NCBI GenBank assembly: GCA_029167225.1
Contig: JARFNK010000001.1
Span: 248,001 to 312,000 of the forward strand
Length of the DNA: 64,000 bases
DNA from: Sphingobium arseniciresistens
GTDB taxonomy: Bacteria > Pseudomonadota > Alphaproteobacteria > Sphingomonadales > Sphingomonadaceae
Direction of reading: 5' to 3'
Position numbers and translations under genes: made by a program. The notes beneath the pieces are model-generated. The model was given only the letters and a program-made list of their open reading frames with translations. It was not told the DNA's origin and searched no databases. Below are positions 16,308 to 26,396 of this stretch, piece by piece; the stretch's first letter is position 1; each line of letters opens with the position of its first letter.

Positions 16308-18173
16308 TCACGCGTAGCGGGCACCCCGGCTGTCCGGCCCGCTGCGGTCGTCCCGCCGGTCCTGCGAGTCGCCTGATCCAAGAACGGCCGGATCGCGCGA
16401 CACTTTAGGGGTATTTTGCGCGCCGCCGCCCGTGCCCGATCCCATGCCAGCGCCCGAACCCGTGCCGCCCTGGCCTATATTCTGCGCCAGCGCCGACTGG
16501 CCGTGGCCCTGGCTCCAGCCGCCCTGCCCGGACGGGTTCTGGCCGCTGGTGTCGGAACGGGCGGTATCGGCGACATGGTTCATGCGATCCACGCGACTGT
16601 CTGCCAAGCGGATGTCGGCAATGCGGACCGCCTGCTGCCCGTCGCCACGCGACAGGTCGTTGTCAGCGGCGAGCGCCGCACGCGCGGCTTCGGTCTTCAC
16701 CGTCAGGTCGGCCTCCACGCCCAGCGCGCCATTGCGGATATCAACCTGCATCGTGCCCAGATGGTTGGGGGAAATGCGGAAACTCCCCTGCCCGTCGGCC
16801 GCGACGACATTGGCGATGTCGCGCGCCACGCCGTCCAGCCATTGGTTGCCCACGGCGAGGTCGACGACGCTCTGGCCAAGGCTGGCGCCAATATCGGGCG
16901 CCGCCGACGTGACCGATGGTGCTGCCGATACGGTGACGGCAGCGCCTGGATCGACCGACGCGACCGACGTCATGACGGGCGTCGCGAGCAGCGATGCCGG
17001 ATCGACAGGGGATGGGGCATCCGCTGTCGGCGCCTTGTCCCCGTCATGTGCTTTGGGTGCCGGCATCACGACGTCCTTGCCGTCTACCGGCATCTTGCCG
17101 ACTTTGCCGATATTGGCCGCGTTGGCGATGACGCCAGATGCCTTGGCCTGCGTGCTTGTCGTGTCCGCCTGCGCGACAAGGCCAAGCAGCGAGGTCGCTT
17201 CAGCCATGAGCGCTGGCACCTCGGCCCGCGTGCCGGCCTCTTCGGCCTGTCCGGCAGGGCGGACCTGTGTGGGCGCCTCAGCCATGGCGGCCGGCGCCTT
17301 GATGCGCGGGCTGGTCATTTCGGCCTGCGCGGTCGCCTCAGGGCCGACCAGCGAGACTTCGGCTATCATGGCGGGCGCCTTAGCCCCTGTACCGGCCTTT
17401 TCGGCCTGCGCGGCAAGGTCGATCAGTGAGGTCGCTTCGGCCATGGCGGAACCATCGGACGGCGCCTTCTGGCCATCGGATGTGACCGCAGATGGGATGG
17501 CGGCTGGGGCGGTCCGTCCAAGACCAAGAGGCTGAGCCACATTTGCGCCGACGATATCCACCGGCAATGGCGTGGGATTAGCGCCATAGGCCACGGTCGC
17601 GGTCATGGCGGCGGCCCCGGCATCGACCGGGACGAGAACCGCCAGGACGGAGCGCGTCGGAAAAGGAGCTGTGGAGACTGGGGCCGCAGAGACGGAAATC
17701 GCGGAGACAGGCGCTGCCGGAGCAGTGTCGGCCACGGCTGGAATGAAGGGAGCGGCTGTCGGCGTCGCCGCTCTTTGCATGTGCCGCGATCCGGCGGATT
17801 GGACGGGCGCGGTCTGCGCCACCTGCGCCACATGTCCGGAAGCGGATCCAGAAGCGGCGCCAGACGCGGGCTCAGCCACCGCCTGCGGCGCAGCTGTCAT
17901 GGGAACTGGCATCAGCGGGGGGGCGGGCATGGCAGGCGCGATGCCGGCACTGTCCATGGCCACCACCGGGTCCGCATCCACCGACACGTCCTGCGCTTCC
18001 TCCCGGTCGCCAGCCTGGGCTTCATCTTTCAGGGCGGCTGCTCCGCCCTCCTGCACGGCGCCCTCCACCATCGCGCGGAAATCGGGGGCGCCCTTGCGCG
18101 CTGTCGCCCCGGCAGCGGCGTGTCGCGACGTCGTGGGCTGTAATGGCAGGCTGTCGAGCATGGTCACGGTCAT
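16308..18173 (-). CDS. fliK: Flagellar hook-length control protein FliK
   Basis: Secreted ruler that sets hook length and triggers the FlhB switch. 621 residues, longer than the 405 of E. coli. It is Ala/Pro/Val-rich, with the conserved C-terminal domain near residues 440-530 (WLDGVARDIANVV, SFRISPNHLGTMQVDI, AARAALAADNDLSR). The tail is Gly/Ser/Gln-rich. Residues 245-350 are a run of four degenerate 26-27-residue repeats. The start overlaps the fliJ stop (ATGA). Identification rests on the C-terminal domain and on position. Confidence 0.9.
   Translation of the reverse strand: MTVTMLDSLPLQPTTSRHAAAGATARKGAPDFRAMVEGAVQEGGAAALKDEAQAGDREEAQDVSVDADPVVAMDSAGIAPAMPAPPLMPVPMTAAPQAVAEPASGAASGSASGHVAQVAQTAPVQSAGSRHMQRAATPTAAPFIPAVADTAPAAPVSAISVSAAPVSTAPFPTRSVLAVLVPVDAGAAAMTATVAYGANPTPLPVDIVGANVAQPLGLGRTAPAAIPSAVTSDGQKAPSDGSAMAEATSLIDLAAQAEKAGTGAKAPAMIAEVSLVGPEATAQAEMTSPRIKAPAAMAEAPTQVRPAGQAEEAGTRAEVPALMAEATSLLGLVAQADTTSTQAKASGVIANAANIGKVGKMPVDGKDVVMPAPKAHDGDKAPTADAPSPVDPASLLATPVMTSVASVDPGAAVTVSAAPSVTSAAPDIGASLGQSVVDLAVGNQWLDGVARDIANVVAADGQGSFRISPNHLGTMQVDIRNGALGVEADLTVKTEAARAALAADNDLSRGDGQQAVRIADIRLADSRVDRMNHVADTARSDTSGQNPSGQGGWSQGHGQSALAQNIGQGGTGSGAGMGSGTGGGAQNTPKVSRDPAVLGSGDSQDRRDDRSGPDSRGARYA
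17124..17444 (-). repeat. Four tandem degenerate repeats of about 79 bp inside fliK
   Basis: The anchor AE occurs at FliK residues 245, 271, 298 and 324, with a further decayed AN at 350, a period of 26-27 residues. Typical unit text is MAEATSL, a variable part, QAE(K/E)AGT, a basic or acidic residue, then APA or VPA. Confidence 0.7.
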
Positions 18174-18598
18174 GAGTCCCCTTCCCTCATCTGCATCTTG
18201 CGGTAGCGCGGCAGGGCGGCGAGCTTCGCCTCCACATGCGCGTCGAGCGCCGCCCTCGTACGGTCTCGCAGGCGCTCGGCGATCTCGCGCTCGCGATTGG
18301 CCTCGATCCGGTGCCCCTGTTTCTCTTCGACCTTGCGGCGCGCGTCATAGAGCGCGCCATCCAGTTGCCGCCCCGCCTGTTCGAGGCGCACCGCCAGTTC
18401 GCGATAGGCCGCGAAGCTGCCCCCGGTGGACAGGCCGTCCTCCTCGAACAGGCTTCGCCGCACGGATTGCACACGCTGCGCATTGCGGGCGATGCCGTCC
18501 GCCTCGTCCTGCGCCCGCGCGGTTTCGGCGGCGGCCAGCGCATGCTGGACATGGCGCACGCGCAGCACCCGGTGGCGGCGGTCGAGCAGGCCCTTCAC
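18170..18598 (-). CDS. fliJ: FliJ-like export chaperone
   Basis: 142-residue coiled-coil protein rich in Arg, Ala and Glu, with few hydrophobic stretches. FliJ sits in the FliI ATPase ring and escorts unloaded chaperones. FliJ sequences are poorly conserved; the call rests on the helical heptad character (RLEQAGRQLDGALYDARRKVEEKQ splits into heptads), on length, and on its place between fliI and fliK with four-base overlaps on both sides. Confidence 0.85.
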   Translation of the reverse strand: MKGLLDRRHRVLRVRHVQHALAAAETARAQDEADGIARNAQRVQSVRRSLFEEDGLSTGGSFAAYRELAVRLEQAGRQLDGALYDARRKVEEKQGHRIEANREREIAERLRDRTRAALDAHVEAKLAALPRYRKMQMREGDS

Positions 18599-19938
18599 CG
18601 GCCGAACTCCCGGCCGAACTCACTCACGAGCGCGGCGGCGCTGGTGTCGATGTCGACGCGGCTCTTCTGGTCCTGCCGCAGGAAGTCGAGCAGTTCCTGC
18701 CGCCGCGACACCGCCTCGTCGATCACCGGATCATTGCCGGGGCGATAGGCCCCCATCAGGATGAGATCGCGATTTTCCTCATAAGCGGCCCACAGGCTGC
18801 GATAGGCGGCGGCGGCGGCGAGATGCTCGTCGTCCACCACATCGGCCATCACGCGCGAGAGCGACTTGCCGATGTCGATGGCCGGGAAGATCGCCTGTTC
18901 GGAAAGATGGCGGGAGAGCACGAAATGCCCGTCCACGATGGCGCGGGCGGCGTCCACGATCGGATCGTCGGTATCGTCGCCATCGGCGAGCACGGTGTAG
19001 AGCGCGGTGATCGATCCACCCGAGCGGCTGTCCACGCCCGCGCGTTCCACCAGGCGCGGGATCAGCGCAAGGGCCGAGGGCGGATAGCCCTTCATCGCCG
19101 GCGGCTCACCCAGCGCCAGCCCGATCTCGCGCTGGGCATGGGCGCAGCGCGTCAGGCTGTCGATCAGCAGCAGCACATTCTTGCCGCGCGCACGGAAATA
19201 TTCGGCGATCGCAGTGGCGCGCGCGGCAGCACGCAGGCGCATCACCGGCGGATGATCGGCCGGCACGGCGACGACGACGCTCTTCTGCATCAGCCCGCCC
19301 GACAGCTTGGTCTCAAGGAAGTCGCTGACCTCGCGCCCGCGCTCGCCGATCAGGCCCGCGACGACTATATCGGCCTCGGCGCCCGCGATCATCTGGCCCA
19401 TCAGCACGGACTTGCCGACACCCGAGCCCGCAATGATGGCGATGCGCTGGCCGCGACCGGCGGTGAGCAGCGCATTGACGGCGCGCACGCCCAGGTCGAA
19501 GGGCTGGGTCACGCGGCCGCGATCCAGCACATTGCCCTGCACGCCGTTCAGCGGCCAAGTGCCACCGGCGATCACCGGCCCCTTGCGGTCCAGCGGCTGG
19601 CCCATCGCGTCAATGACCCGGCCGATCAGCCCCTCGCCCACCTGCACCATGTTGGCCGCGCTGTCCGGCTCCACCCGCGCCCCGCGTTCCAGCGGCGCGC
19701 CGGCATCGAGCGGCACCAGCAGGGTGCGGTTGTTGCGAAAGCCCACCACCTCGGCCCGCGCGACGGTGCCGTCCGTGGCCGTCACCCGCGCGCCCGCGCC
19801 GATGGGGCGGGTAAAGCCCGTCACCTCGAGCATGCCGCCGTCATGCGCGACCAGCCGGCCGACATGGCGCGGCGCCTTGCTGGGCACCTGCAGATGGTCG
19901 AGCAGCGTCTGCGCCTGCGCGAGTGCGGCGTTCATCAT
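18595..19938 (-). CDS. fliI: Flagellum-specific ATPase FliI
   Basis: Export ATPase related to the F1 beta subunit. Walker A GSGVGKS is at residues 171-177, NVLLLIDSLTRCAHAQREIGLA carries Walker B, and GEPPAMKGYPPSAL and a GGSITALYTVLADGDD stretch are also typical. 447 residues is normal. It starts four bases after the fliH stop, consistent with the FliH-FliI complex. Confidence 0.96.
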   Translation of the reverse strand: MMNAALAQAQTLLDHLQVPSKAPRHVGRLVAHDGGMLEVTGFTRPIGAGARVTATDGTVARAEVVGFRNNRTLLVPLDAGAPLERGARVEPDSAANMVQVGEGLIGRVIDAMGQPLDRKGPVIAGGTWPLNGVQGNVLDRGRVTQPFDLGVRAVNALLTAGRGQRIAIIAGSGVGKSVLMGQMIAGAEADIVVAGLIGERGREVSDFLETKLSGGLMQKSVVVAVPADHPPVMRLRAAARATAIAEYFRARGKNVLLLIDSLTRCAHAQREIGLALGEPPAMKGYPPSALALIPRLVERAGVDSRSGGSITALYTVLADGDDTDDPIVDAARAIVDGHFVLSRHLSEQAIFPAIDIGKSLSRVMADVVDDEHLAAAAAYRSLWAAYEENRDLILMGAYRPGNDPVIDEAVSRRQELLDFLRQDQKSRVDIDTSAAALVSEFGREFGR

Positions 19939-19941
19939 GGT

Positions 19942-20583
19942 TCAGGCGCGCCCTTCCATGTCGTCGAGCAGGGCATGGAGGCGCGACAGGCGCACGTCCG
20001 GGCCATCCTCGATCCAGCCATCGGCGGTATCCAGCCGCACGCTGCCGCGCCTTAGCTGCGCGTCTGCGACGACCGGCACGGCCAGCGCCGCGCCGTCCAG
20101 CAGCGGAATGTCATCGGGGTGGAGATGCAGCGCGTTCTTGCCATCGATCTCGTCGATGCAGGCGGCGACCGCCTCGCAGCGGGCGCGCAGCAGCTCCTCG
20201 TCGATCGCGACCTCGCCCACGATCTGGCCGACAAGGCGGATGACCGCTGCCGACAACATGGTGGAGAGCGTGCCGGGATCGGCGGGCGAAAGCTGTTCCA
20301 GCGATGCGATCAGCCGCTCGCGCGCATCATGATCCTCGCCATGGGACTGGATGGTGACGCGGCAACCCTCTTCAAAGCCCATGGTGAACGCCTCGACGCG
20401 CGCCTGTTCCAGCGGATCGAAATCCTCTTCCGGTTCGATCGCGACATGGCGCTGCGCCTGCACTTCCTGCCCGTCGGCATAGAGGACGCGGAAGCTGCTG
20501 CGCTGGCTCGCGGCAGCGCGGAAGCCGCCCAGCGCGATGGGCGTGACATTATGCGCATCGGCGGGGGCAAGCACCTTAGACAA
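19942..20583 (-). CDS. fliH: Flagellar export protein FliH
   Basis: Negative regulator and stator-like stalk of FliI. 213 residues with an acidic, Gln-rich N-terminal half and a C-terminal half like the ATP-synthase delta/V-type E subunit (GEVAIDEELLRARCEAVAACIDEI, LHPDDIPLL, DGWIEDGPDVRLSRLHALLDDM). It overlaps fliG by eight bases. The GxxxG helical repeats usual for FliH are not obvious. Confidence 0.88.
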   Translation of the reverse strand: MSKVLAPADAHNVTPIALGGFRAAASQRSSFRVLYADGQEVQAQRHVAIEPEEDFDPLEQARVEAFTMGFEEGCRVTIQSHGEDHDARERLIASLEQLSPADPGTLSTMLSAAVIRLVGQIVGEVAIDEELLRARCEAVAACIDEIDGKNALHLHPDDIPLLDGAALAVPVVADAQLRRGSVRLDTADGWIEDGPDVRLSRLHALLDDMEGRA

Positions 20584-21610
20584 AGTCGTTCCCCTTTCCG
20601 CCGAGCATGATGGTGCCGGCGTCGGCCATGCGGCGGGCGGTGGCGACGATCACCTTCTGCGCCTCGATCACCTCGGCAAGGCGAACCGGGCCGCGCTCCT
20701 CCATCTCGTCGGCGATCGACTGCGCAGCGCGGGCCGACATGCAGGCGAAGATCTTGCCCTTCAGCATCTCGTTCGCACCCTTCAGCGCGAAGACGAGCAT
20801 GTCGTTGTCGACCGTGCGCATCAGCGTGCCCAGATTCTTGTCGTCCAGGTCGACGAGATTGTCGAAGACGAACATCTCCTCCTCGATCGACTGGGCGACG
20901 GCCTTGTCGCGCTTGGCCAGCGCCTTGATGATGCGCTGTTCATTGTCCTTGCGGACATTGTTCATGATCGCCGCCGCCTCGGTGGTGCCGCCGCGCTGGC
21001 TCACTGCGCCCTGGCTGGCGACCGGGGCGCCGCGCAGGAGCAGGTCTTCCAGCGCGTCCAGCGCCTCGCTGCCCACCGGCCCGAGCGTCGCGACGCGGTA
21101 GATGATGTCTTCCTGAAACTCTGCGGGCAGCAGTTGCAGCACCTCCGCTGCGACCGGCGGTTCCAGATGCGCGAGCACGACGGCCATCACCTGCGGATGC
21201 TCCGCGTCGATGATCGCCGCGACGTCCTTGGGCTCCATCCATTTGAGCATTTCCAGCCGGGTCGAGCGGGTCGGCGGCGTGATCTGCGAGAGGATGTTCG
21301 CTGCCCGGTCCGTGCCGAGCGCCTTGGTCATCGCGCCGCGAATATGCTGGGTCGCGCCATAGCCGATGGTGGTGCGCTTCTTCGCCTTGCTCACGAAATG
21401 GTCGAGCGCCTGGTTGACCTCGTCCACCTCGACATCGGCGACGTCGTACATCGCATAGCCGAGCTGGCGCACCTCCTCGGGCTCCAGCCGCGCCAGGATC
21501 TGCGCCGCCTCGTCCTCGTCGAACAGCATCAGCAGCACGGCGGCGGCGGCGCTGCCCTTGAGCGCCGGATCAGCCGTCAGCGCGCCGGCATCCATCGCGG
21601 CCTCAGGCAT
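20576..21610 (-). CDS. fliG: Flagellar motor switch protein FliG
   Basis: Rotor protein that contacts the stator. 344 residues. The EHPQ motif is at 137-140 and the charged torque helix (LVDLDDKNLGTLMRTVD, then LKGANEMLKGKIFACMS) lies in the C-terminal domain, ending ERGPVRLAEVIEAQK. The gene starts eight bases inside fliF, so translation is probably coupled. The N-terminal extension MPEAAMDAGALTADPAL is short. Confidence 0.95.
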   Translation of the reverse strand: MPEAAMDAGALTADPALKGSAAAAVLLMLFDEDEAAQILARLEPEEVRQLGYAMYDVADVEVDEVNQALDHFVSKAKKRTTIGYGATQHIRGAMTKALGTDRAANILSQITPPTRSTRLEMLKWMEPKDVAAIIDAEHPQVMAVVLAHLEPPVAAEVLQLLPAEFQEDIIYRVATLGPVGSEALDALEDLLLRGAPVASQGAVSQRGGTTEAAAIMNNVRKDNEQRIIKALAKRDKAVAQSIEEEMFVFDNLVDLDDKNLGTLMRTVDNDMLVFALKGANEMLKGKIFACMSARAAQSIADEMEERGPVRLAEVIEAQKVIVATARRMADAGTIMLGGKGNDFV

Positions 21611-23324
21611 TTTCCTTCTTCCCTTCCTTCAGGAGGTCGCGGACGACGAGCGCGGCGCGATCGGGATCCTGCTTCACGAAGTTGCGGATCAGGTCGGCAC
21701 GCTGGGCATAGTCCGGCGTGGAGGAAATCATGTCGAGCGTGACCGGGCGGGCCGGGTCATGCGGCGCGGCGCGGCTCATCTCGGCAGAAATCTCGCGGCC
21801 GATCTGCTGCCCCTGCGCGGCCCGCTCTGCGGCGGCTTCCTCGCGGGCGGCGGCGCGGCGCTTGAGCAGCGGACGGCCAAGCCCGAAGATCACCACCAGC
21901 GCGACCAGCAAAGCGGAGACATTGCGCGCCAGCATCGCCACCCAGTCCGCCTCGTACCAGGGTGCGACCACCTCGGTCGCCTTGGCGAAGCCGCGCGAGG
22001 AGAGCGCGACCGTATCGCCGCGGGTCTGGTCGAAGCCGACCGCGCCCTTCACCAGTGCTTCCAGAGCGGCGATTTCCTGCGCGGAGCGGGGCTTGCCGTC
22101 GGCGCCATTGTCAAGCGCGACCGCGACCGACAGGCGCTTGACTGTACCGACCGCATCGCGGGTGACGGAGACTTCACGGCCCAGTTCGAAATTGCGGTTG
22201 AAGGTCTCGGCGGTCTTCAACGGTGCGTCGGGCGGCGTCGCCGGGCCGGTGGCCTGCGTGCCATTGGCGTTCTGCAAGGCGGCGGGCGGCGTCGTCGCGG
22301 CGACGGCAGGCGGCGGCGCGGTGTTGGAGATCGCGCCCGGAATGCCGCCGGCCTCGCCGCCTGCACCCTTGCCCGCTTCCCAGCTGCCCTGTTCGGAGCG
22401 CAGGCGTGCCTCGTCCTGCGGATAGGTTTCCCGCGTCGCCTGCCGTTCGGAGAAATTGAGTTCGGTATGGACCTCTGCGGAGAATTTGTCGGCGCCAAGG
22501 ATCGGCGTGAGCAGCGCGATCACCGCCTGGCGATAGCGTTCCTCCATGCGTGTCTGCGCCGCGAACTGGCGATCATTGCTGCTGTCGCTGTCGTCATTGG
22601 AGAGCAGGCGGCCATTCTGGTCGACGACCGAGACGGCGTCCGGCGTCAACTCCGAGATCGACGAGGCGACGAGGTGGACGATCGCCTGCACCTGATCCTG
22701 CGACAGGCTGCGGCCGCTGGACAGGCGCAGCATCACGGATGCGGTCGGCTTCACCCGATCGCGCAGGAACACGCTGGGCGCCTCCACGGCCAGATGCACG
22801 CGGGCGCTTTCGACCGAGTCGATCGCCTCGATCGTGCGGGCAAGGTCCATCTCGCGCGCCGAGCGCAGTTTTTCGCCTTCCACCGCGCGGCTGGCGCCCA
22901 TCGGCATGGAATCGATCATGCTGGCGCCATCGGGCGCGCTCTTGGGCAGGCCTTCGGAGGCGAGCAGCATCTTCGCCTTGAAATAATCATCCTCGTTGAC
23001 GGTGATCGCGCCGGACGAGCTGAAATCGTGGGTGATGCCCTTTTTGTCGAGCACGTCGGCGACCGCGGCCTGATCGGCCTCCGGCAAGCCCCGGAACAGG
23101 TCGCGCTGCGGCGGTTCGCGCAGGGCGAGCCAGGCGAGGCCTGCAAGCGCGACGACGCCCAGCATGCCGAGCATCGGCAGGCTGCGGGCGATCGCCGGCT
23201 GCTTGAGGAACCCGGTGATCCGGCTGCGGAAGGCCTCGACGCCACCCCCGGCCGAAGCGAGAGCCGGCAGCGCCGGCGCGGATGCGGCTGGGCCGCCACT
23301 GATGGAGAGGTTCGCGTCGCTCAT
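21603..23324 (-). CDS. fliF: Flagellar MS-ring protein FliF
   Basis: Forms the MS ring in the inner membrane. 573 residues with two membrane segments (near 50-66 and near 465-485), a YscJ-like ring-building motif domain between (LFRGLPEADQAAVADVLDKKGI, ARVHLAVEAPSVFLRD), and a C-terminal FliG-binding tail that is Ala/Glu-rich and ends VVRDLLKEGKKENA. The loop near residues 340-380 is low-complexity (Ala, Pro, Thr). It starts one base after the fliE stop. Confidence 0.95.
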   Translation of the reverse strand: MSDANLSISGGPAASAPALPALASAGGGVEAFRSRITGFLKQPAIARSLPMLGMLGVVALAGLAWLALREPPQRDLFRGLPEADQAAVADVLDKKGITHDFSSSGAITVNEDDYFKAKMLLASEGLPKSAPDGASMIDSMPMGASRAVEGEKLRSAREMDLARTIEAIDSVESARVHLAVEAPSVFLRDRVKPTASVMLRLSSGRSLSQDQVQAIVHLVASSISELTPDAVSVVDQNGRLLSNDDSDSSNDRQFAAQTRMEERYRQAVIALLTPILGADKFSAEVHTELNFSERQATRETYPQDEARLRSEQGSWEAGKGAGGEAGGIPGAISNTAPPPAVAATTPPAALQNANGTQATGPATPPDAPLKTAETFNRNFELGREVSVTRDAVGTVKRLSVAVALDNGADGKPRSAQEIAALEALVKGAVGFDQTRGDTVALSSRGFAKATEVVAPWYEADWVAMLARNVSALLVALVVIFGLGRPLLKRRAAAREEAAAERAAQGQQIGREISAEMSRAAPHDPARPVTLDMISSTPDYAQRADLIRNFVKQDPDRAALVVRDLLKEGKKENA

Positions 23325-23325
23325 A

Positions 23326-23685
23326 TTATACCGGCATGCTCATGATGTCCTTGTATGCGGACAGCAGTTTGTTGCGGACCTGCAGGGTCGCCTCGAACCC
23401 GATCGACGCCTGCTGCTTGGCGAGCATCACGGCGGCAATGTCGGTCGTCTCGCCCGTTTCGAAGGCCGTTGCGGCGTCGCCTGCCTTGTTCTGCAGGTCG
23501 TTCACCTGCGCGAGCGCGTCGCGCATGGTGTTGGTGAAGTCGGCAGGCTTGCCCGCGCCGATGGTGCCGCCGATGTCGGCAGCGCCGCCGGTCGCACCCG
23601 TCGATGCGACGTCGCGCAGGGCGGCGTTCTTCTGGAGGATGGCGTTGCGGATCGCCATCACATTGTCGGTCGAGATCCCGGCCAT
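23326..23685 (-). CDS. fliE: Flagellar hook-basal body protein FliE
   Basis: Rod/MS-ring junction protein. 119 residues; the C-terminal part DIAAVMLAKQQASIGFEATLQVRNKLLSAY (split around residue 95) is the diagnostic FliE pattern, and DFTNTMRDALAQVNDLQNKAGD precedes it. The gene opens the fliE-to-flhB run and starts 14 bases after the stop of the sigma-54 activator gene, so it may be read through from it; no good sigma-54 site was seen directly before it. Confidence 0.93.
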   Translation of the reverse strand: MAGISTDNVMAIRNAILQKNAALRDVASTGATGGAADIGGTIGAGKPADFTNTMRDALAQVNDLQNKAGDAATAFETGETTDIAAVMLAKQQASIGFEATLQVRNKLLSAYKDIMSMPV

Positions 23686-23699
23686 GGTTCAGCGCTCCC

Positions 23700-24986
<1,287 letters not shown>

Positions 24987-25100
24987 ATATGTGGTCCCAT
25001 CTTGTAATGACCGAAGCCCCCGCTCCTGCCATCCTTTCGATGAAGCCAATTTTGCCCCCGGATGCTTATGATATGGTTAACATCGGGAAAGCCTTGCCGC

Positions 25101-25121
25101 GGGGCCGGCAAGAAATTTCCG
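25101..25121. promoter_or_regulatory. ftr-like (FlbD-type) binding site between the activator gene and fliC
   Basis: GGGGCCGGCAAGAAATTTCC plus a final G matches the second unit of the tandem element at 36514-36534 in 18 of 21 positions. It lies 115 bp upstream of the activator start and 147 bp upstream of the fliC -35, so it could serve autoregulation or fliC. Confidence 0.55.
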
Positions 25122-25267
25122 CATCGGCCGAAAGCTGCCGGGTTCATGACGCGGGCCTGGCCACGTGAGACCCATGAGAAACCCACACAAGCGATTGAAA
25201 AAACTAAAAAAGAATCCCGCGCATTATGCGGACGCGCGCGAGGACCGGAAAAAAATTCATGTGGCCA

Positions 25268-25294
25268 TAAAGGTTCCTGGCGACGCGCCGTTAT
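25268..25294 (+). promoter_or_regulatory. Sigma-28 (FliA) promoter for fliC
   Basis: TAAA at 25268-25271, exactly 15 bases, GCCGTTAT at 25287-25294, against the enterobacterial TAAA-N15-GCCGATAA. The predicted leader is about 60 bases. Confidence 0.85.
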
Positions 25295-25361
25295 CCCCTT
25301 TCGAGGCCGCAAGCACCGCAGTTGGCAGCGACCTGATCGGGAAACACGGAAGGGAATTACC

Positions 25362-26192
25362 ATGACTGTCATCAACACCAACGTCGCTGCTCTGCGCGCC
25401 AGCAATGCCAGCGGCAAAGCCGACGCCAGCCTGCAGACCGCACTGGAGCGTCTGTCGACCGGCAAGCGCATCAACAGCGCCAAGGACGACGCCGCCGGCC
25501 TCGCCATCTCTTCGAAGATGACCGCCGAGATCCGCGGCCTGACCGCCGCCTCGCGCAATGCCAATGACGGCATTTCGCTGGCACAGACCGCCGAAGGCGC
25601 GATGGGCGAAGTGGGCAACATCGTGCAGCGTATCCGCGAACTGGCCGTTCAGGGCGCCAACGGCACGCTGACCACCGCCGACCGCACCGGCATCCAGGCG
25701 GAAGTCACGCAGCTGACCTCGCAGATCACCAGCATCGTCAGCTCCACCAAGTTCAACGGCACCGCGCTGCTCGGCGGCGGCACCGCCGGCACCGACTTCA
25801 CGATCCAGACCGGCAACACCGCGACCGACACCGTGACCGTCAACGTCAAGGGCATGGCGCTTGCCGATCTCGGCCTCAGCACGATGGCGACCTTTGCCGA
25901 TGCGACCGGCGCCGGCGCCTCCGCCGCGCTGACCATACTGGACAGCGCGATCAACACGATCTCATCGGCCCGTGCGACCCTGGGTGGTACGCAGAGCCGC
26001 CTGGAAGCCACGGTTTCCAACCTGAACTCGACGATCACGAACATGACCGAAGCCCGCTCGCGCATCGAGGACGCCGATTTCTCGACCGAAACGACCGCGC
26101 TCGCCAAGTCGCAGATCCTCTCGCAGGCTTCGACGGCGATGCTCGCCCAGGCGAACCAGAGCCAGCAGAATGTGCTGAGCCTGATCCGCTAA
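25362..26192 (+). CDS. fliC: Flagellin (short, D0/D1 only)
   Basis: Filament subunit. 276 residues from ATG 25362, preceded by GGAAGGGA six bases away. The N-terminal [36 protein letters not shown] and C-terminal [21 protein letters not shown], ending QNVLSLIR, are the D0/D1 pattern; only about 100 residues of variable part separate them, so outer D2/D3 domains are missing. The frame extends upstream to 25062 without flagellin similarity. It has its own sigma-28 promoter and a terminator, so it is a single-gene unit. It is the only flagellin gene here. Confidence 0.96.
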   Translation: MTVINTNVAALRASNASGKADASLQTALERLSTGKRINSAKDDAAGLAISSKMTAEIRGLTAASRNANDGISLAQTAEGAMGEVGNIVQRIRELAVQGANGTLTTADRTGIQAEVTQLTSQITSIVSSTKFNGTALLGGGTAGTDFTIQTGNTATDTVTVNVKGMALADLGLSTMATFADATGAGASAALTILDSAINTISSARATLGGTQSRLEATVSNLNSTITNMTEARSRIEDADFSTETTALAKSQILSQASTAMLAQANQSQQNVLSLIR

Positions 26193-26254
26193 GCGATTGA
26201 GCGACAACGAATTGGCCGGCTGAGGTATTGGTCCACCGACAGCCCGTCACAAGG

Positions 26255-26300
26255 CCCCCGGCATATCAACAGTCCCCACCGTGCCGGGGGTCCTTCCTTT
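26255..26300 (+). terminator. Terminator after fliC
   Basis: CCCCCGGCA (26255-26263) pairs with TGCCGGGGG (26282-26290), followed by TCCTTCCTTT. Its distance of about 60 bases from the fliC stop fits a 3' end. Confidence 0.7.
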
Positions 26301-26318
26301 CGATGAACGGCCAAAATC

Positions 26319-26348
26319 GAAACCCTCGTCCCCCCGGGCGAGGGTTTC
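26319..26348. terminator. Second hairpin between fliC and opgD
   Basis: GAAACCCTCG and CGAGGGTTTC form a perfect 10-bp stem around a 10-base loop. There is no clear T-run after it; it may be a back-up terminator or a leader structure of opgD, whose ATG is 48 bases further on. Confidence 0.5.
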
Positions 26349-26396
26349 ATCGCATTTCGGCGCGATGCACACTTGGCATTATGTCGAAACATTCCC

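Noticed and set aside
14676-16376. Plus-strand frame of 566 codons opposite fliM and fliL
   Set aside because: Antisense to genes with overlapping start/stop codons and known domains.
17605-20055. Plus-strand frame of 816 codons opposite fliI, fliJ and fliK
   Set aside because: The opposite strand has clear FliI motifs; the plus frame has low-complexity text and no family signature.
21558-23345. Plus-strand frame of 595 codons opposite fliF
   Set aside because: FliF on the other strand is unmistakable; this frame is high in Arg and Gly without domains.
25050-25361. Sigma-54 promoter for fliC
   Set aside because: Candidates such as TGGCCAC at 25157 lack the GC at the right spacing; the sigma-28 site fits better.
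25062-25361. N-terminal extension of flagellin by 100 codons
   Set aside because: Flagellin similarity begins exactly at ATG 25362, which has a good ribosome site and a promoter upstream.
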